Part shown: one piece after another, positions 9,121 through 17,180 of the stretch
Position numbering within the stretch: the stretch's first letter is position 1
How the letters are laid out: every line of letters begins with the position of its first letter
DNA from: CBDCEG01 sp965215775
Lineage (GTDB): Bacteria; Pseudomonadota; Gammaproteobacteria; Cardiobacteriales; Ostreibacteriaceae
Direction: 5' to 3'
Assembly (NCBI GenBank): GCA_965215775.1
Contig: CBDCEG010000016.1
Coordinates: 1 to 64,000, forward strand
Length of the DNA stretch: 64,000 nucleotides
Program-made: the position numbers and the translations under genes
The notes under the pieces: generated by a model
Seen by the model: the letters and a program-made list of their open reading frames with translations, nothing else
Told to the model about the DNA's origin: nothing
The model's database searches: none

Positions 9121-9579
9121 ATGACTGATTTATTACTTAACCCAACCCATTTTAGCTGGCTTTTATTGGCAGGTGTTATATTCATATTTGAGATTTTTAC
9201 TTTAACTATGATATTTCTATGGGTTGGTATGGCTGCAGTATTTGTTGCAGCTGTTAAATTTTTCTTTCCTGAGATAGCTTTAGTTCCTCAGCTTATTATT
9301 TTTTCTATATCTAGTATGTTTGCAGTTTTTATTTGGTTTAAGTTCTTTGAAAGAAAAAAACAAAATAACGGTGAAGATACTTTGAATAATAGAACCAATA
9401 GATATATTGGGAAGCTAGCTGATTTATTAAGTGATTCAAATGGTTTACTTAGTAAAGTAAAAATAGAGGATAGCTTTTGGAAAGTTCAATTAACAGAAGA
9501 ATTACCAAAAGGAACAAAAGTAAGAATTATTGGAAGTATAAATAATTTATTACTAAAAGCTGAAAAATATGAGCCATAA
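9121..9579 (+). CDS. NfeD-like membrane protein
   Basis: This 152-residue protein has two or three N-terminal membrane segments (about residues 12-45 and 50-75) and a C-terminal OB-like domain (about 95-150; IEDSFWKVQLTEELPKGTKV). That is the layout of short NfeD proteins. They work with SPFH proteins such as the one directly upstream, probably as a scaffold or membrane-quality pair. The start is 5 bases after the SPFH stop, so the two are co-transcribed. Its last codons overlap pgpA by 11 bases. Confidence 0.88.
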   Translation: MTDLLLNPTHFSWLLLAGVIFIFEIFTLTMIFLWVGMAAVFVAAVKFFFPEIALVPQLIIFSISSMFAVFIWFKFFERKKQNNGEDTLNNRTNRYIGKLADLLSDSNGLLSKVKIEDSFWKVQLTEELPKGTKVRIIGSINNLLLKAEKYEP

Positions 9580-10078
9580 GGTAGAAATTAACTTTTCTAA
9601 ACGAAGCCTGAAAGAAAAAATAATATTATTTATTTCTTTGGGCTTTGGAACTGGCTTTATGAAATTTGCACCAGGCACTTGGGGAACCTTGCCTGGTGTT
9701 TTTTTTGCTTATTTTTTAATGCCGCATCATATAACGCATATTATTATAACTGTTTTCATTAGTATTGTTGGGATTTGGTTTTGCTCCAAAGCGTCCAAAA
9801 TACTAAATGTTCACGATTTTGGTGGAATTGTAATTGATGAAATTGCTGGAGTTTTAATTACTTTTCTATTTTTTACCCCAACTTGGTATATTTTAGTATT
9901 AGGTTTTCTTTGGTTTCGGTTATTTGATATTTTAAAACCATTTCCAATAAAGTGGATTGATAAAAAAGTTTCAGGTGGTTTTGGTATTATGGTTGATGAT
10001 ACTGTTGCTGGAATATTTGCTTGGGTTTGTTTATATATAACTATCTATTTCATATCACCTAACGACCTTCCTTTTTAA
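9569..10078 (+). CDS. pgpA: Phosphatidylglycerophosphatase A
   Basis: PgpA removes phosphate from phosphatidylglycerol phosphate in the inner membrane, giving phosphatidylglycerol. The 169 residues show the family motifs GFGTGFMKFAPGTWGTLPG near residue 25, IDEIAGVLIT in the middle and DDTVAGIFAW near the end. Several membrane segments lie between them. It overlaps the nfeD-like gene by 11 bases, so translation is probably coupled. Confidence 0.95.
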   Translation: MSHKVEINFSKRSLKEKIILFISLGFGTGFMKFAPGTWGTLPGVFFAYFLMPHHITHIIITVFISIVGIWFCSKASKILNVHDFGGIVIDEIAGVLITFLFFTPTWYILVLGFLWFRLFDILKPFPIKWIDKKVSGGFGIMVDDTVAGIFAWVCLYITIYFISPNDLPF

Positions 10079-10117
10079 AGAAATTAATTCTACTCTCCCT
10101 AAATCAAATTGATTTTT

Positions 10118-10594
10118 TTATGAGTTTTTTAAGTATTTAGCTAATCTTTTTAATGCTCGTTTATAAACAGATTTCTTAAAATAAATTACATTTTTTATTG
10201 GATACCAATAATTAACCCATTTAAAGTCTTCAAATTCAGCTTTTTTGGAACTATTGAAATCAATCAAATCATCTTTTACCCTAAGTCTTAATAAAAACCA
10301 TTTTTGTTTTTGACCAACGCAACGAGGAAAGTCATTTTTGCGTTGAAATTTGATTGGTAATCTGTAAGTTAGCCAGTTTTTAGTGCTTGCTATTAGTTCA
10401 ACATGCTCTGGGAGTAATCCAGTTTCTTCTTTAAGCTCACGATACATTGCCTGCGTTGCACTTTCGTCTTTATCAACGCCACCTTGTGGGAACTGCCAAG
10501 CTTTTTGCCTTACCCTCTTTGCCCAAAAAACTTGGTTATCATCATTTAATATAATCATACCAACATTTCGGCGAAATCCATTTTTATCAATCAC
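10118..10594 (-). CDS. rppH: RNA pyrophosphohydrolase (Nudix)
   Basis: RppH removes pyrophosphate from the 5' end of mRNA and so triggers decay. This 158-residue protein begins MIDKNGFRRNVGMI and carries the Nudix box (GGVDKDESATQAMYRELKEE, followed by TGL), both characteristic of RppH. The start codon is GTG (10592-10594). It converges with pgpA, with 39 bases between the stops. Confidence 0.95.
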   Translation of the reverse strand: MIDKNGFRRNVGMIILNDDNQVFWAKRVRQKAWQFPQGGVDKDESATQAMYRELKEETGLLPEHVELIASTKNWLTYRLPIKFQRKNDFPRCVGQKQKWFLLRLRVKDDLIDFNSSKKAEFEDFKWVNYWYPIKNVIYFKKSVYKRALKRLAKYLKNS

Positions 10595-10648
10595 TTTTAT
10601 ACACTTTTTCTATTATTTTTTAATGATAGTATTGTCGCATATTAAAAA

Positions 10649-11590
10649 TTAATAACCACGATTTTTATCAATAAGACCTGTCAATTTTTCTCCTTTTTCA
10701 TAAGCTATAATATTTTTACTTATTTGAGATATTGCATGTTCTTGCAAGGTAATTGCTGCTAAATGAGGTGTTATAATAATTCTATTATCATTATAAAAAG
10801 GATGGTTTTGTGGAAGTGGTTCTGTTTTGAAAACATCTAACAAAGCACCTTGTAAATAACCCAAATTTAGAGCTTCAATTAAATCTTCTTCTTTCAGATG
10901 ACCGCCTCTTGCTATATTTATCAAAAAACTAGACTTAGGCATTTTAGAAAAAAGAGATATGTTTAAAATATCTTTGGTTTTTGAAGTTAGTGGAAGTAAG
11001 TTTATAAGAATTTCACTATTTGCCAAAAAACTATCAAGCTCAGTTAAATCATAACTACAAACTCCTTCCAAATTCTTTTTTGAATAACTATAACCAGAAA
11101 CTGGATAACCTAAGTTTGATAGCTTCTGAGCAACAAATCCACCTATTTTTCCTAACCCCATAACTCCAATTTTTGTAGAAAAAGGCAGTCTTTTGGGCGT
11201 TGATATTCCCAGCCATTTTTTTTGTTTTTGTGCGTGCGTAAGCAACGCCATATCTCTTGCATGATAAAGAATTCCATAAAGAGCAAATTCTAACATTTGG
11301 TTTCCCATTCCAGCTTCTTCCAGCCGAACAATTTTAATATCCTTTCTTATTTCAATATCTTTAGAAATGAAAGCATCTATTCCTGCTGCTAAAGCAAAAA
11401 TCACTTTTAATTTTGGCATATTAAAAGCTATTTCTTTTTGCACTGTTTTCCAAGTTATTAAATATTCACTATCAGAATTTTCATTCCAAAGTTCAATATT
11501 ATGATTTGGTAAAACTTTTTCAAACTGTTTTTTTAAAGATACTGAATATCTTTTATCTGGGTGATTAATTGTTATATTTATTAAACTCAT
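10649..11590 (-). CDS. ghrA: Glyoxylate/hydroxypyruvate reductase A-like dehydrogenase
   Basis: This is a D-2-hydroxyacid dehydrogenase of 313 residues, the length of GhrA. The NAD(P)-binding motif is VMGLGKIGGFVAQKL (about residue 138). The catalytic Arg is in NIARGGHLKEEDL, and the active-site Glu and His fall in DVFKTEPLPQNHPF and ITPHLAA. GhrA enzymes reduce glyoxylate and hydroxypyruvate. The exact substrate is not proven by sequence. It lies 25 bases downstream of the duplicated island and may mark its edge. Confidence 0.85.
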   Translation of the reverse strand: MSLINITINHPDKRYSVSLKKQFEKVLPNHNIELWNENSDSEYLITWKTVQKEIAFNMPKLKVIFALAAGIDAFISKDIEIRKDIKIVRLEEAGMGNQMLEFALYGILYHARDMALLTHAQKQKKWLGISTPKRLPFSTKIGVMGLGKIGGFVAQKLSNLGYPVSGYSYSKKNLEGVCSYDLTELDSFLANSEILINLLPLTSKTKDILNISLFSKMPKSSFLINIARGGHLKEEDLIEALNLGYLQGALLDVFKTEPLPQNHPFYNDNRIIITPHLAAITLQEHAISQISKNIIAYEKGEKLTGLIDKNRGY

Positions 11591-11615
11591 TTATAAATCT
11601 CCATTTTTCAACTAA

Positions 11616-12242
11616 TTAATCCAAATAAGAAAGTAGTTCTTTTTTTAGTTCAGCCGTTGTTTGGCTATCAGGTGTTTCTTCAATAATTTTTTTAAATATT
11701 TTTACTTTTTTTAAGTCAGAGCGGCTTTTAGTAATCATTTTAAAGCCATTTTTGTATGATTTATCATCTGGATTTAATAAAGCTCTTCTTAATAAAGTTC
11801 TTGGTATATATAGCCTTGAGCCACTAGCTTGCACAAGAAATTTTTGGCTATAGAAAAATTGAATTGAATTATAAGCTTCACATCTATATGCCTGTATAAA
11901 ATTAGCTCTAATAAAATTACCACCTTTATTAGCTATTATTTCAAGGGCTTTGCTATCATCATAACAAATTGATTTAAACATTATGCTATCTTTGGTGCGG
12001 TTATTGATATTTATATTCTCACTAGAGATAAACCATACTTTTAATGATAATGGGATTTTGGAATTAATATCTTTTTTATCTGATATGGTTTTTACGGTAG
12101 AAATGATATATTTATCAATATGATATTTAATAGGCTTATATACAGTAAAATATAAAGTTATAAATGTGATAATGCTTATAACAATAATAATTCTTTTCTT
12201 TTTTTTGCTCATTTGTTGTTTTTTTACTTTATTAGTTTTCAT
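11616..12242 (-). CDS. Membrane-anchored hypothetical protein, type A copy 1
   Basis: I do not recognise a named family. The 208 residues comprise a Lys-rich cytoplasmic start, one membrane segment (about residues 18-38) and a roughly 165-residue domain predicted to lie outside the cytoplasm. This domain holds the pattern KALEIIANKGGNF...AY.C...NS..F, faintly like ankyrin helices. It is a close copy of the protein at 13910-14536: the first 50 residues and the last 30 (TPDSQTTAELKKELLSYLD) are nearly identical while the middle differs. It is a more distant paralogue of the two type B proteins. The ribosome binding site is AAGGAAAG. A role as an immunity protein against a membrane toxin is inferred from context only. 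Confidence 0.7.
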   Translation of the reverse strand: MKTNKVKKQQMSKKKKRIIIVISIITFITLYFTVYKPIKYHIDKYIISTVKTISDKKDINSKIPLSLKVWFISSENININNRTKDSIMFKSICYDDSKALEIIANKGGNFIRANFIQAYRCEAYNSIQFFYSQKFLVQASGSRLYIPRTLLRRALLNPDDKSYKNGFKMITKSRSDLKKVKIFKKIIEETPDSQTTAELKKELLSYLD

Positions 12243-12298
12243 TTTCTTTCCTTTTGGGTTATTTGAATAAATTAAATATTATAGTTTTAAGTGACAAA

Positions 12299-12937
12299 TT
12301 ATGAATCAAAATATGCCAATGCCTCTTGATAGTATTTGTATTTTTCAAGGCGTTCTTCATAATCATAGGAAGTAGAATCTAATGATTCTCTATATTCATT
12401 CAGCTTTAAAAGAATTATCTGCCTTAATTCGTCATATTGTTTTAACTCTGGATGTATATCTAATAGTAATTTGAAAGGTGCCACATTTATACCAGGTCGC
12501 AACAGGAAATTTTGGGCAATATATATATCATCTTGGCTATACTTATCTATAGCCATCCACTCTTCAAGAAACTTAACTGAATTTGTGTTACCGCAATAAT
12601 AGGCAGATTCAATATGAGAAATATTAAAATTACCCCCTTTGCTGGCTACAATCTGAATAGCTTTGGGGTTATCATATTCTATAATTGAGCCACGGAAATA
12701 GCTCTGTGTTGCATCTATATTTTTAGCAGATATAAACCATGCCTTTATTAATGGTATATACTCTGACCTACTACTTTTTTTATTACAAAGGTTTGGCATG
12801 CTAACAATAATAGCCTTATCAAACTGCAACTTAGCTAATTTAAATACAGTAAAGTATAAAAATATAAATAGCAAAATCCTTAGAATAATTTTCTTTTTTC
12901 TCTGCTTTGGGGTTAGTTCTATTTTTTGTTTTTTCAT
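12299..12937 (-). CDS. Membrane-anchored hypothetical protein, type B copy 1
   Basis: This is an unrecognised 212-residue protein with a Lys-rich N-terminus, one membrane segment (about residues 16-34; RILLFIFLYFTVFKLAK) and a C-terminal domain of about 170 residues. It is closely related to 14593-15249, sharing the block EEWMAIDKYSQDD / EEWIAIDKYSQDD and VAPFKLLLD.HPELKQYDE. It is distantly related to the type A proteins through LYFTV.K..K and WFIS..NI and KGGNF. It is followed after 56 bases by the type A gene, so the two are probably co-transcribed. Confidence 0.7.
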   Translation of the reverse strand: MKKQKIELTPKQRKKKIILRILLFIFLYFTVFKLAKLQFDKAIIVSMPNLCNKKSSRSEYIPLIKAWFISAKNIDATQSYFRGSIIEYDNPKAIQIVASKGGNFNISHIESAYYCGNTNSVKFLEEWMAIDKYSQDDIYIAQNFLLRPGINVAPFKLLLDIHPELKQYDELRQIILLKLNEYRESLDSTSYDYEERLEKYKYYQEALAYFDS

Positions 12938-12968
12938 TTTTGTTCTCTATTATCAAAAGGTTTAAATT

Positions 12969-13034
12969 TTTTATTTTTCATCTAAGTAGAATAAATTAAA
13001 ATAACAATAAATTCTACTTAGATAAAAAATAAAA
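12969..13034 (-). repeat. 24-bp inverted repeat forming a long hairpin
   Basis: The arms 12969-12992 and 13011-13034 are inverted copies with one mismatch; the inner 12 bases (ATTCTACTTAGA) are perfect, and the loop is 18 bases. In a minus-strand transcript the mismatch becomes a G-U pair, so the stem is complete there. No U-run follows it, so it is not a standard terminator. It lies between the truncated toxin-like gene and the type B gene. Confidence 0.75.
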
Positions 13035-13069
13035 CAACAGCATAAAATTTGGTGATGTTTTTATCAATA

Positions 13070-13909
13070 TCAATAACAATAACCATACAGTTGTGAATAA
13101 AGCAGACTTCCTTTACATTGTCTTGCTCCACTGCGAGCTCTTAGAGTTACTTTGCTATTATCTTTCTCTTGTTTTTTCTCTTCCTCAAAAATCTTATTAA
13201 AATCTTTCATCTCTTCCTCTGCATTAGGATATGGTATCTTTTTTTTAGGTTTTGCTTCTTTTAGCATTTTTTTATCTTTTTTACCATCATCATTTATATA
13301 ATCCTTTCTACCTTTTCCAAACCTACAAGCTGCTAGCCAATATTCAATAGGTTTATATTCTTTATCTTTTCCCAGACTACTTAACCAAGAGCCAAGGAAA
13401 AGTAAAGCAAGGCAAAAAGCAATTACAACAAAGACACTAATAGCAAAAAAGGATGCTATAGCCGTAGCATAAGTTATAGCAACACCTCCAGCTAATAAAC
13501 AAGCCCCTGCCATACTATAAAATATAGCAGCAGAAGCATTGCCTAATTTAATCTGCTTAAGTGCTTTAAATCCCTCTGCTAAACCCTCATAAATAGAACT
13601 AGCAACGCCAAACATTTTACCAGAAAAATCAAGAGCTAAAGCTTTTGCAGCTGAACTAGGTGCAATAAACTTCGAAAATCTAACAGAAGCTATATTTTTG
13701 GCTAAAACAAAAGTAGAAACTGCATTACCAGCAACGCTATAACAACCAGCCATAAAAGTAGCAAAGCTAGCTTTATCTGCTTTTTCTGAAAGGTTTATGA
13801 TTGCTGATTTTAAATTAATAACGCTTGAGTAGAGTGAATATATTGTTACTGCCCCGCCAATATGTGAAGAAAATATATTTTTTGGTGTTGATTTTGTTTT
13901 TTCAACTAA
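13070..13909 (-). pseudogene. 5'-truncated membrane protein, VasX/BTH_I2691-like toxin C-terminus
   Basis: A coding-like frame runs from right after the TAA of the type A gene (13910-13912) to 13070, with no ATG, GTG or TTG in its first 53 codons. The first ATG is at 13753 and lacks a ribosome binding site. The frame encodes Ala/Ser/Gly-rich amphipathic helices, then a strong membrane pair near 13400-13520 (AGACLLAGGVAITYATA; FFAISVFVVIAFCLALLFLG). Next comes YKPIEYWLAACRFGKG and a charged Lys/Glu-rich tail. This order recalls the end of colicin-like T6SS membrane toxins (VasX / BTH_I2691 family). The resemblance is from memory of the family pattern, not a search. The front of the gene is missing, apparently lost when the flanking unit was duplicated. 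Confidence 0.55.
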
Positions 13910-14536
13910 TTAATCCAAATAAGAAAGTAGTTCTTTTTTTAGTTCAGCCGTTGTTTGGCTATCAGGTGTTTCTTCAATAATTTTTTTTAAAAAATTTCCT
14001 TCTTTTAAGTCTGGGTAGTCTTTGATAATCATTTTAAAGCCACTTCTGTATGATTTATCATCTGGATTTAATAAAGCTCTCCTTAATAAAGTTCTCGGTA
14101 TATATCCAACTGAAAACTGCCCCCACCCATCATGTACAGCAAATCTCTTACTAAAAAAACTAATTGAGTTATAAGCACCACATCTATATGCCTGTATAAA
14201 ATTATCTCTAATAAAATTACCACCTTTATTAGCTATTATTTCAAGGGCTTTGCTATCATCATAACAAATTGATTTAAACATTATGCTATCTTTGGTGCGG
14301 TTATTGATATTTATATTCTCACTTGAAATAAGCCATGTTTTTAATAATATTTTGTCATTAATATCCTTTTTATCTAATATGGTTTTTACGCTAGAAATTA
14401 TATATTTATCAATGTGATATTTAATAGGCTTATATACAGTAAAGTATAAAATCATAAATGTGATAATGCTTATAACGATAATAAGCCTTTTCTTTTTTTT
14501 GCTCATTGCTTGCTTTTTTACTTCATTAGTTTTCAT
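13910..14536 (-). CDS. Membrane-anchored hypothetical protein, type A copy 2
   Basis: This 208-residue paralogue of 11616-12242 has the same Lys-rich start, single membrane segment (about residues 18-38), KGGNF motif and identical ending. The region around residues 125-150 is largely rewritten (SKRFAVHDGWGQFSVGYIP against YSQKFLVQASGSRLYIP). Several substitutions follow near residues 170-185. The stop codon TAA is in frame with the toxin-like remnant downstream. The function is unknown; the pattern of constant ends and variable middle suits a diversifying recognition domain. Confidence 0.7.
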   Translation of the reverse strand: MKTNEVKKQAMSKKKKRLIIVISIITFMILYFTVYKPIKYHIDKYIISSVKTILDKKDINDKILLKTWLISSENININNRTKDSIMFKSICYDDSKALEIIANKGGNFIRDNFIQAYRCGAYNSISFFSKRFAVHDGWGQFSVGYIPRTLLRRALLNPDDKSYRSGFKMIIKDYPDLKEGNFLKKIIEETPDSQTTAELKKELLSYLD

Positions 14537-14592
14537 TTTCTTTCCTTTTTGATTATTTGAATAAATTAAATATTATAGTTTTAAATGACAAA

Positions 14593-15249
14593 TTATGAAT
14601 CAAAATATGCCAATGCCTCTTGATAGTTTTGGTATTTTTCAAGGTATTCTTCATTATCATAAGAAGTAGCATCTAATGATTCTTTAGATTCTTTTAGTTT
14701 TAAAAGAATTATCTGTCTTAATTCATCATATTGTTTTAACTCTGGGTGAGTATCTAATAGTAATTTGAAAGGTGCCACATTTACAACAGAAATCCCCAAT
14801 ACATCATTAGCAATAGATAAATCATCTTGGCTATATTTATCTATTGCTATCCATTCTTCCAAAAACTTAACAGAGCTTATATCAAGACACCTATAAGCCC
14901 AGTCAATATAAGATATATTAAAAGTGCCCCCTTTATTAGCCACAATTTCCATAGCTTTGGGGTTATCTAAACATAATATTTCTAGAGGAAATCTTGTGTA
15001 TTTCACATGTATATTTATATTTTCTCTTGATATAAACCTTGCTTTTAATACAGTTATAGCTTTTGAGAAGTCTGAAAATTCAGGTTTATGATTACTACTA
15101 GCAAAAGGCATAGTAATAATGATAGCCTTATCAAACTGCAACTTAGCGAATTTAAATACCGTAAAGTATAAAAATATAAATAGCAAAATCCTTAGAATAT
15201 TTTTTTTCTTTTTCTGCTTTGGGGTTAGTTCTATTTTTTGTTTTTTCAT
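14593..15249 (-). CDS. Membrane-anchored hypothetical protein, type B copy 2
   Basis: This 218-residue paralogue of 12299-12937 has an N-terminal membrane segment (about residues 16-34) and a C-terminal domain. The first 45 residues and the last 90 are similar to copy 1, while the segment near residues 45-85 is different (about six residues longer and with different sequence). It is the first gene of the island in the direction of transcription. It starts about 40 bases after the fabB terminator, so it needs its own promoter, and none is obvious. Confidence 0.7.
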   Translation of the reverse strand: MKKQKIELTPKQKKKKNILRILLFIFLYFTVFKFAKLQFDKAIIITMPFASSNHKPEFSDFSKAITVLKARFISRENINIHVKYTRFPLEILCLDNPKAMEIVANKGGTFNISYIDWAYRCLDISSVKFLEEWIAIDKYSQDDLSIANDVLGISVVNVAPFKLLLDTHPELKQYDELRQIILLKLKESKESLDATSYDNEEYLEKYQNYQEALAYFDS

Positions 15250-15290
15250 TTTTGTTTGTATTAATATTATTTAGGATTTATTTAAGATAT

Positions 15291-15327
15291 AAAAAAAGAG
15301 GTAGATATTAAAACCACCTCTTTTTTA
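15291..15327 (-). terminator. Rho-independent terminator of fabB
   Basis: An 11-bp stem (15292-15302, AAAAAAGAGGT, with 15316-15326, ACCTCTTTTTT) ends in a T-run on the minus strand, 26 bases after the fabB stop. It separates the fatty-acid genes from the accessory island. Confidence 0.85.
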
Positions 15328-15352
15328 AGTTATTGTTTTTAAATAGATAGTT

Positions 15353-16567
15353 CTAACTATTTACCTTCTCAAAAATAAGCGTTGCATTTGTTCCACCAAA
15401 TCCAAAGCTATTTGACATTACACAATTAACTTTCATATCTTTATTTTCAGTAAGAATTGGAAGCCCTTCTGCTTTTTCATCAATTGTTTCAATATTAGCA
15501 GAGCCTAAAAGGAAATCATTTTCCATCATTAATAGTGAATAAATTGCTTCATTTGATCCAGCTGCACCTAATGCGTGTCCTGAAAGTGATTTGCTAGAGC
15601 TTATAAAAGGAACATCTTCTTTAAATGTATTTTTTATTGCTTCTAACTCTTTAGTATCTCCAACTGGAGTGCTAGTTCCATGTGCATTTATATATTGAAC
15701 TTTCTGAGTTGCTGTTGCAAGTGCTTGCTCCATACAGCGTTTTGCTCCTTTTCCATCTGGAGCAACCATATCATAGCCATCACTTGTTGCACCATAACCT
15801 GTTAGTTCTGCGTATATTTTTGCTCCTCTAGCTTTAGCATGTTCGTATTCTTCTAAAATAACAATACTTCCACCAGCAGAAATAACAAAACCATCACGGT
15901 TTGCATCATAAGCTCTTGAAGCTTTAGTTGGAGTATCATTATACTTACTAGACAATGCTCCCATCGCATCAAACATAGCACTCATTGACCAATGAACATC
16001 TTCACCACCACCAGCAATAATAATATCTTGTTTACCCATTTGAATAAGCTCAGCACCATGTCCAATACAATGTGCTGAGGTTGAGCAAGCTGAACTCATT
16101 GAGTAATTAACTCCTTTGATTTTAAAAGGCGTTGCTAAACAAGCTGCTGTTGTCGAAGCCATCGTTTTTGTTACTGCATAAGGTCCAATTCTTTTTACGC
16201 CTCGTTCCCTTAAAACATCAGCAACATTAACTTGATCAGCTGATGATGCTCCACCAGTTCCTACAACCAGTCCTGTTCTAACACTTGAAACTAGTTCTTC
16301 AGGTAAATTAGCGTCTTCTATTGCTTCTTTACAAGCAATATAAGCATAAGCAGCAGCATTTCCCATAAATCTTAATGCTTTTCTATCAATATGCTCTTTG
16401 GGAACAATATCAATTTCACCGCTTACTTGAGATCTAAACCCCAAGTCTTTATATGTTTCATTAAAAGTTATTCCAGACTTCATAGATTTTAAAGAATCAA
16501 GCACTTCTTGTTTATTATTTCCTAAACTAGAAACAATTCCAAAACCTGTAACTACTACTCTTTTCAT
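15353..16567 (-). CDS. fabB: 3-oxoacyl-ACP synthase I
   Basis: FabB condenses acyl-ACP with malonyl-ACP and is needed to extend unsaturated chains made by FabA. The 404-residue thiolase-fold enzyme shows the catalytic Cys in MSSACSTSAHCIGHG and the two catalytic His residues in NAHGTSTPVGD and SKSLSGHALGAAGS. It begins MKRVVVTGFGIVSSLG as FabB does. fabA lies 83 bases upstream on the same strand, the standard pair for anaerobic unsaturated fatty acid synthesis. Confidence 0.96.
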   Translation of the reverse strand: MKRVVVTGFGIVSSLGNNKQEVLDSLKSMKSGITFNETYKDLGFRSQVSGEIDIVPKEHIDRKALRFMGNAAAYAYIACKEAIEDANLPEELVSSVRTGLVVGTGGASSADQVNVADVLRERGVKRIGPYAVTKTMASTTAACLATPFKIKGVNYSMSSACSTSAHCIGHGAELIQMGKQDIIIAGGGEDVHWSMSAMFDAMGALSSKYNDTPTKASRAYDANRDGFVISAGGSIVILEEYEHAKARGAKIYAELTGYGATSDGYDMVAPDGKGAKRCMEQALATATQKVQYINAHGTSTPVGDTKELEAIKNTFKEDVPFISSSKSLSGHALGAAGSNEAIYSLLMMENDFLLGSANIETIDEKAEGLPILTENKDMKVNCVMSNSFGFGGTNATLIFEKVNS

Positions 16568-16650
16568 ATTTTAACCTTTATATTTTAATTATTTAATATT
16601 TTCCAAATCAATAAATCAATAAATTAATTAATAATAATAATTAATAATTC

Positions 16651-17172
16651 TTAGAAAGAATTTGTATCAGTAAATAATCCTACTTTTAAATCCTTACCTT
16701 TATATATTTCTTTTCCATCAATAAACATTGTTGCATCTGCAATCCCTAAAACAAGCTTACGCATAACAACTCGTTTTATATTTATTTTGTAAGTTATCTT
16801 TTTGGCAGTTGGTAATACTTGCCCTGTAAATTTAACTTCACCAGCACCCAAAGCACGCCCGCGACCTTTTCCACCTTTCCAGCCTAGATAAAATCCAACT
16901 AATTGCCACATAGCATCAAGCCCTAAACAACCAGGCATAACTGGGTCGCCTTCAAAATGACAGCCAAAAAACCACAAATCAGGAGTAATATCTAGCTCAG
17001 CTATTATTTCACCTTTGTTATAATCGCCACCGTCTTCTGTAATACTTACTATTCTATCCATCATAAGCATAGGAGGAAGTGGTAATTGTGGGTTTCCTTT
17101 ACCAAACATTTCTGCTTTAGCACAAGAAATAAGATCTTCTTTTGTATAACTATTTTTTACTTTATTTTCCAT
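16651..17172 (-). CDS. fabA: 3-hydroxydecanoyl-ACP dehydratase/isomerase
   Basis: FabA dehydrates and isomerises the C10 intermediate, starting unsaturated fatty acid synthesis. The active-site His is in FFGCHFEGDPVMPG and the Asp in GLDAMWQLVGF; the rest follows the family through DLKVGLFTDTNSF at the end. I use the ATG at 17172 (173 residues, close to the usual length). A GTG at 17184 overlaps the upstream stop as GTGA and could serve instead, implying translational coupling to the L,D-transpeptidase gene. Confidence 0.96.
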   Translation of the reverse strand: MENKVKNSYTKEDLISCAKAEMFGKGNPQLPLPPMLMMDRIVSITEDGGDYNKGEIIAELDITPDLWFFGCHFEGDPVMPGCLGLDAMWQLVGFYLGWKGGKGRGRALGAGEVKFTGQVLPTAKKITYKINIKRVVMRKLVLGIADATMFIDGKEIYKGKDLKVGLFTDTNSF

Positions 17173-17180
17173 TTTTATTC

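Larger units (their letters stand above)
11604..12944 (-). repeat. Duplicated two-gene unit, copy 1
   Basis: This segment carries two genes (12299-12937, then 11616-12242) and matches the segment 13898-15256 in order, spacing and sequence. The match runs from ACAAAAATG before the first gene to TTTTTCAACTAATTAATCC after the second. Outside these limits the sequences differ. The two copies flank a truncated toxin-like gene. Confidence 0.88.
13898..15256 (-). repeat. Duplicated two-gene unit, copy 2
   Basis: This is the second copy of the unit at 11604-12944, in the same orientation and with the same gene order (B then A). Its downstream border falls in TTTTTCAACTAATTAATCC, after which the sequence switches abruptly into the truncated toxin-like frame. 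Divergence is concentrated in the middle of each gene. Confidence 0.88.

Noticed and set aside
13070..13753. Reading the toxin-like frame as a complete 227-residue gene from the ATG at 13753
   Set aside because: The ATG lacks a ribosome binding site and is preceded by 53 coding-like codons in the same frame, so a truncated gene is the better reading.
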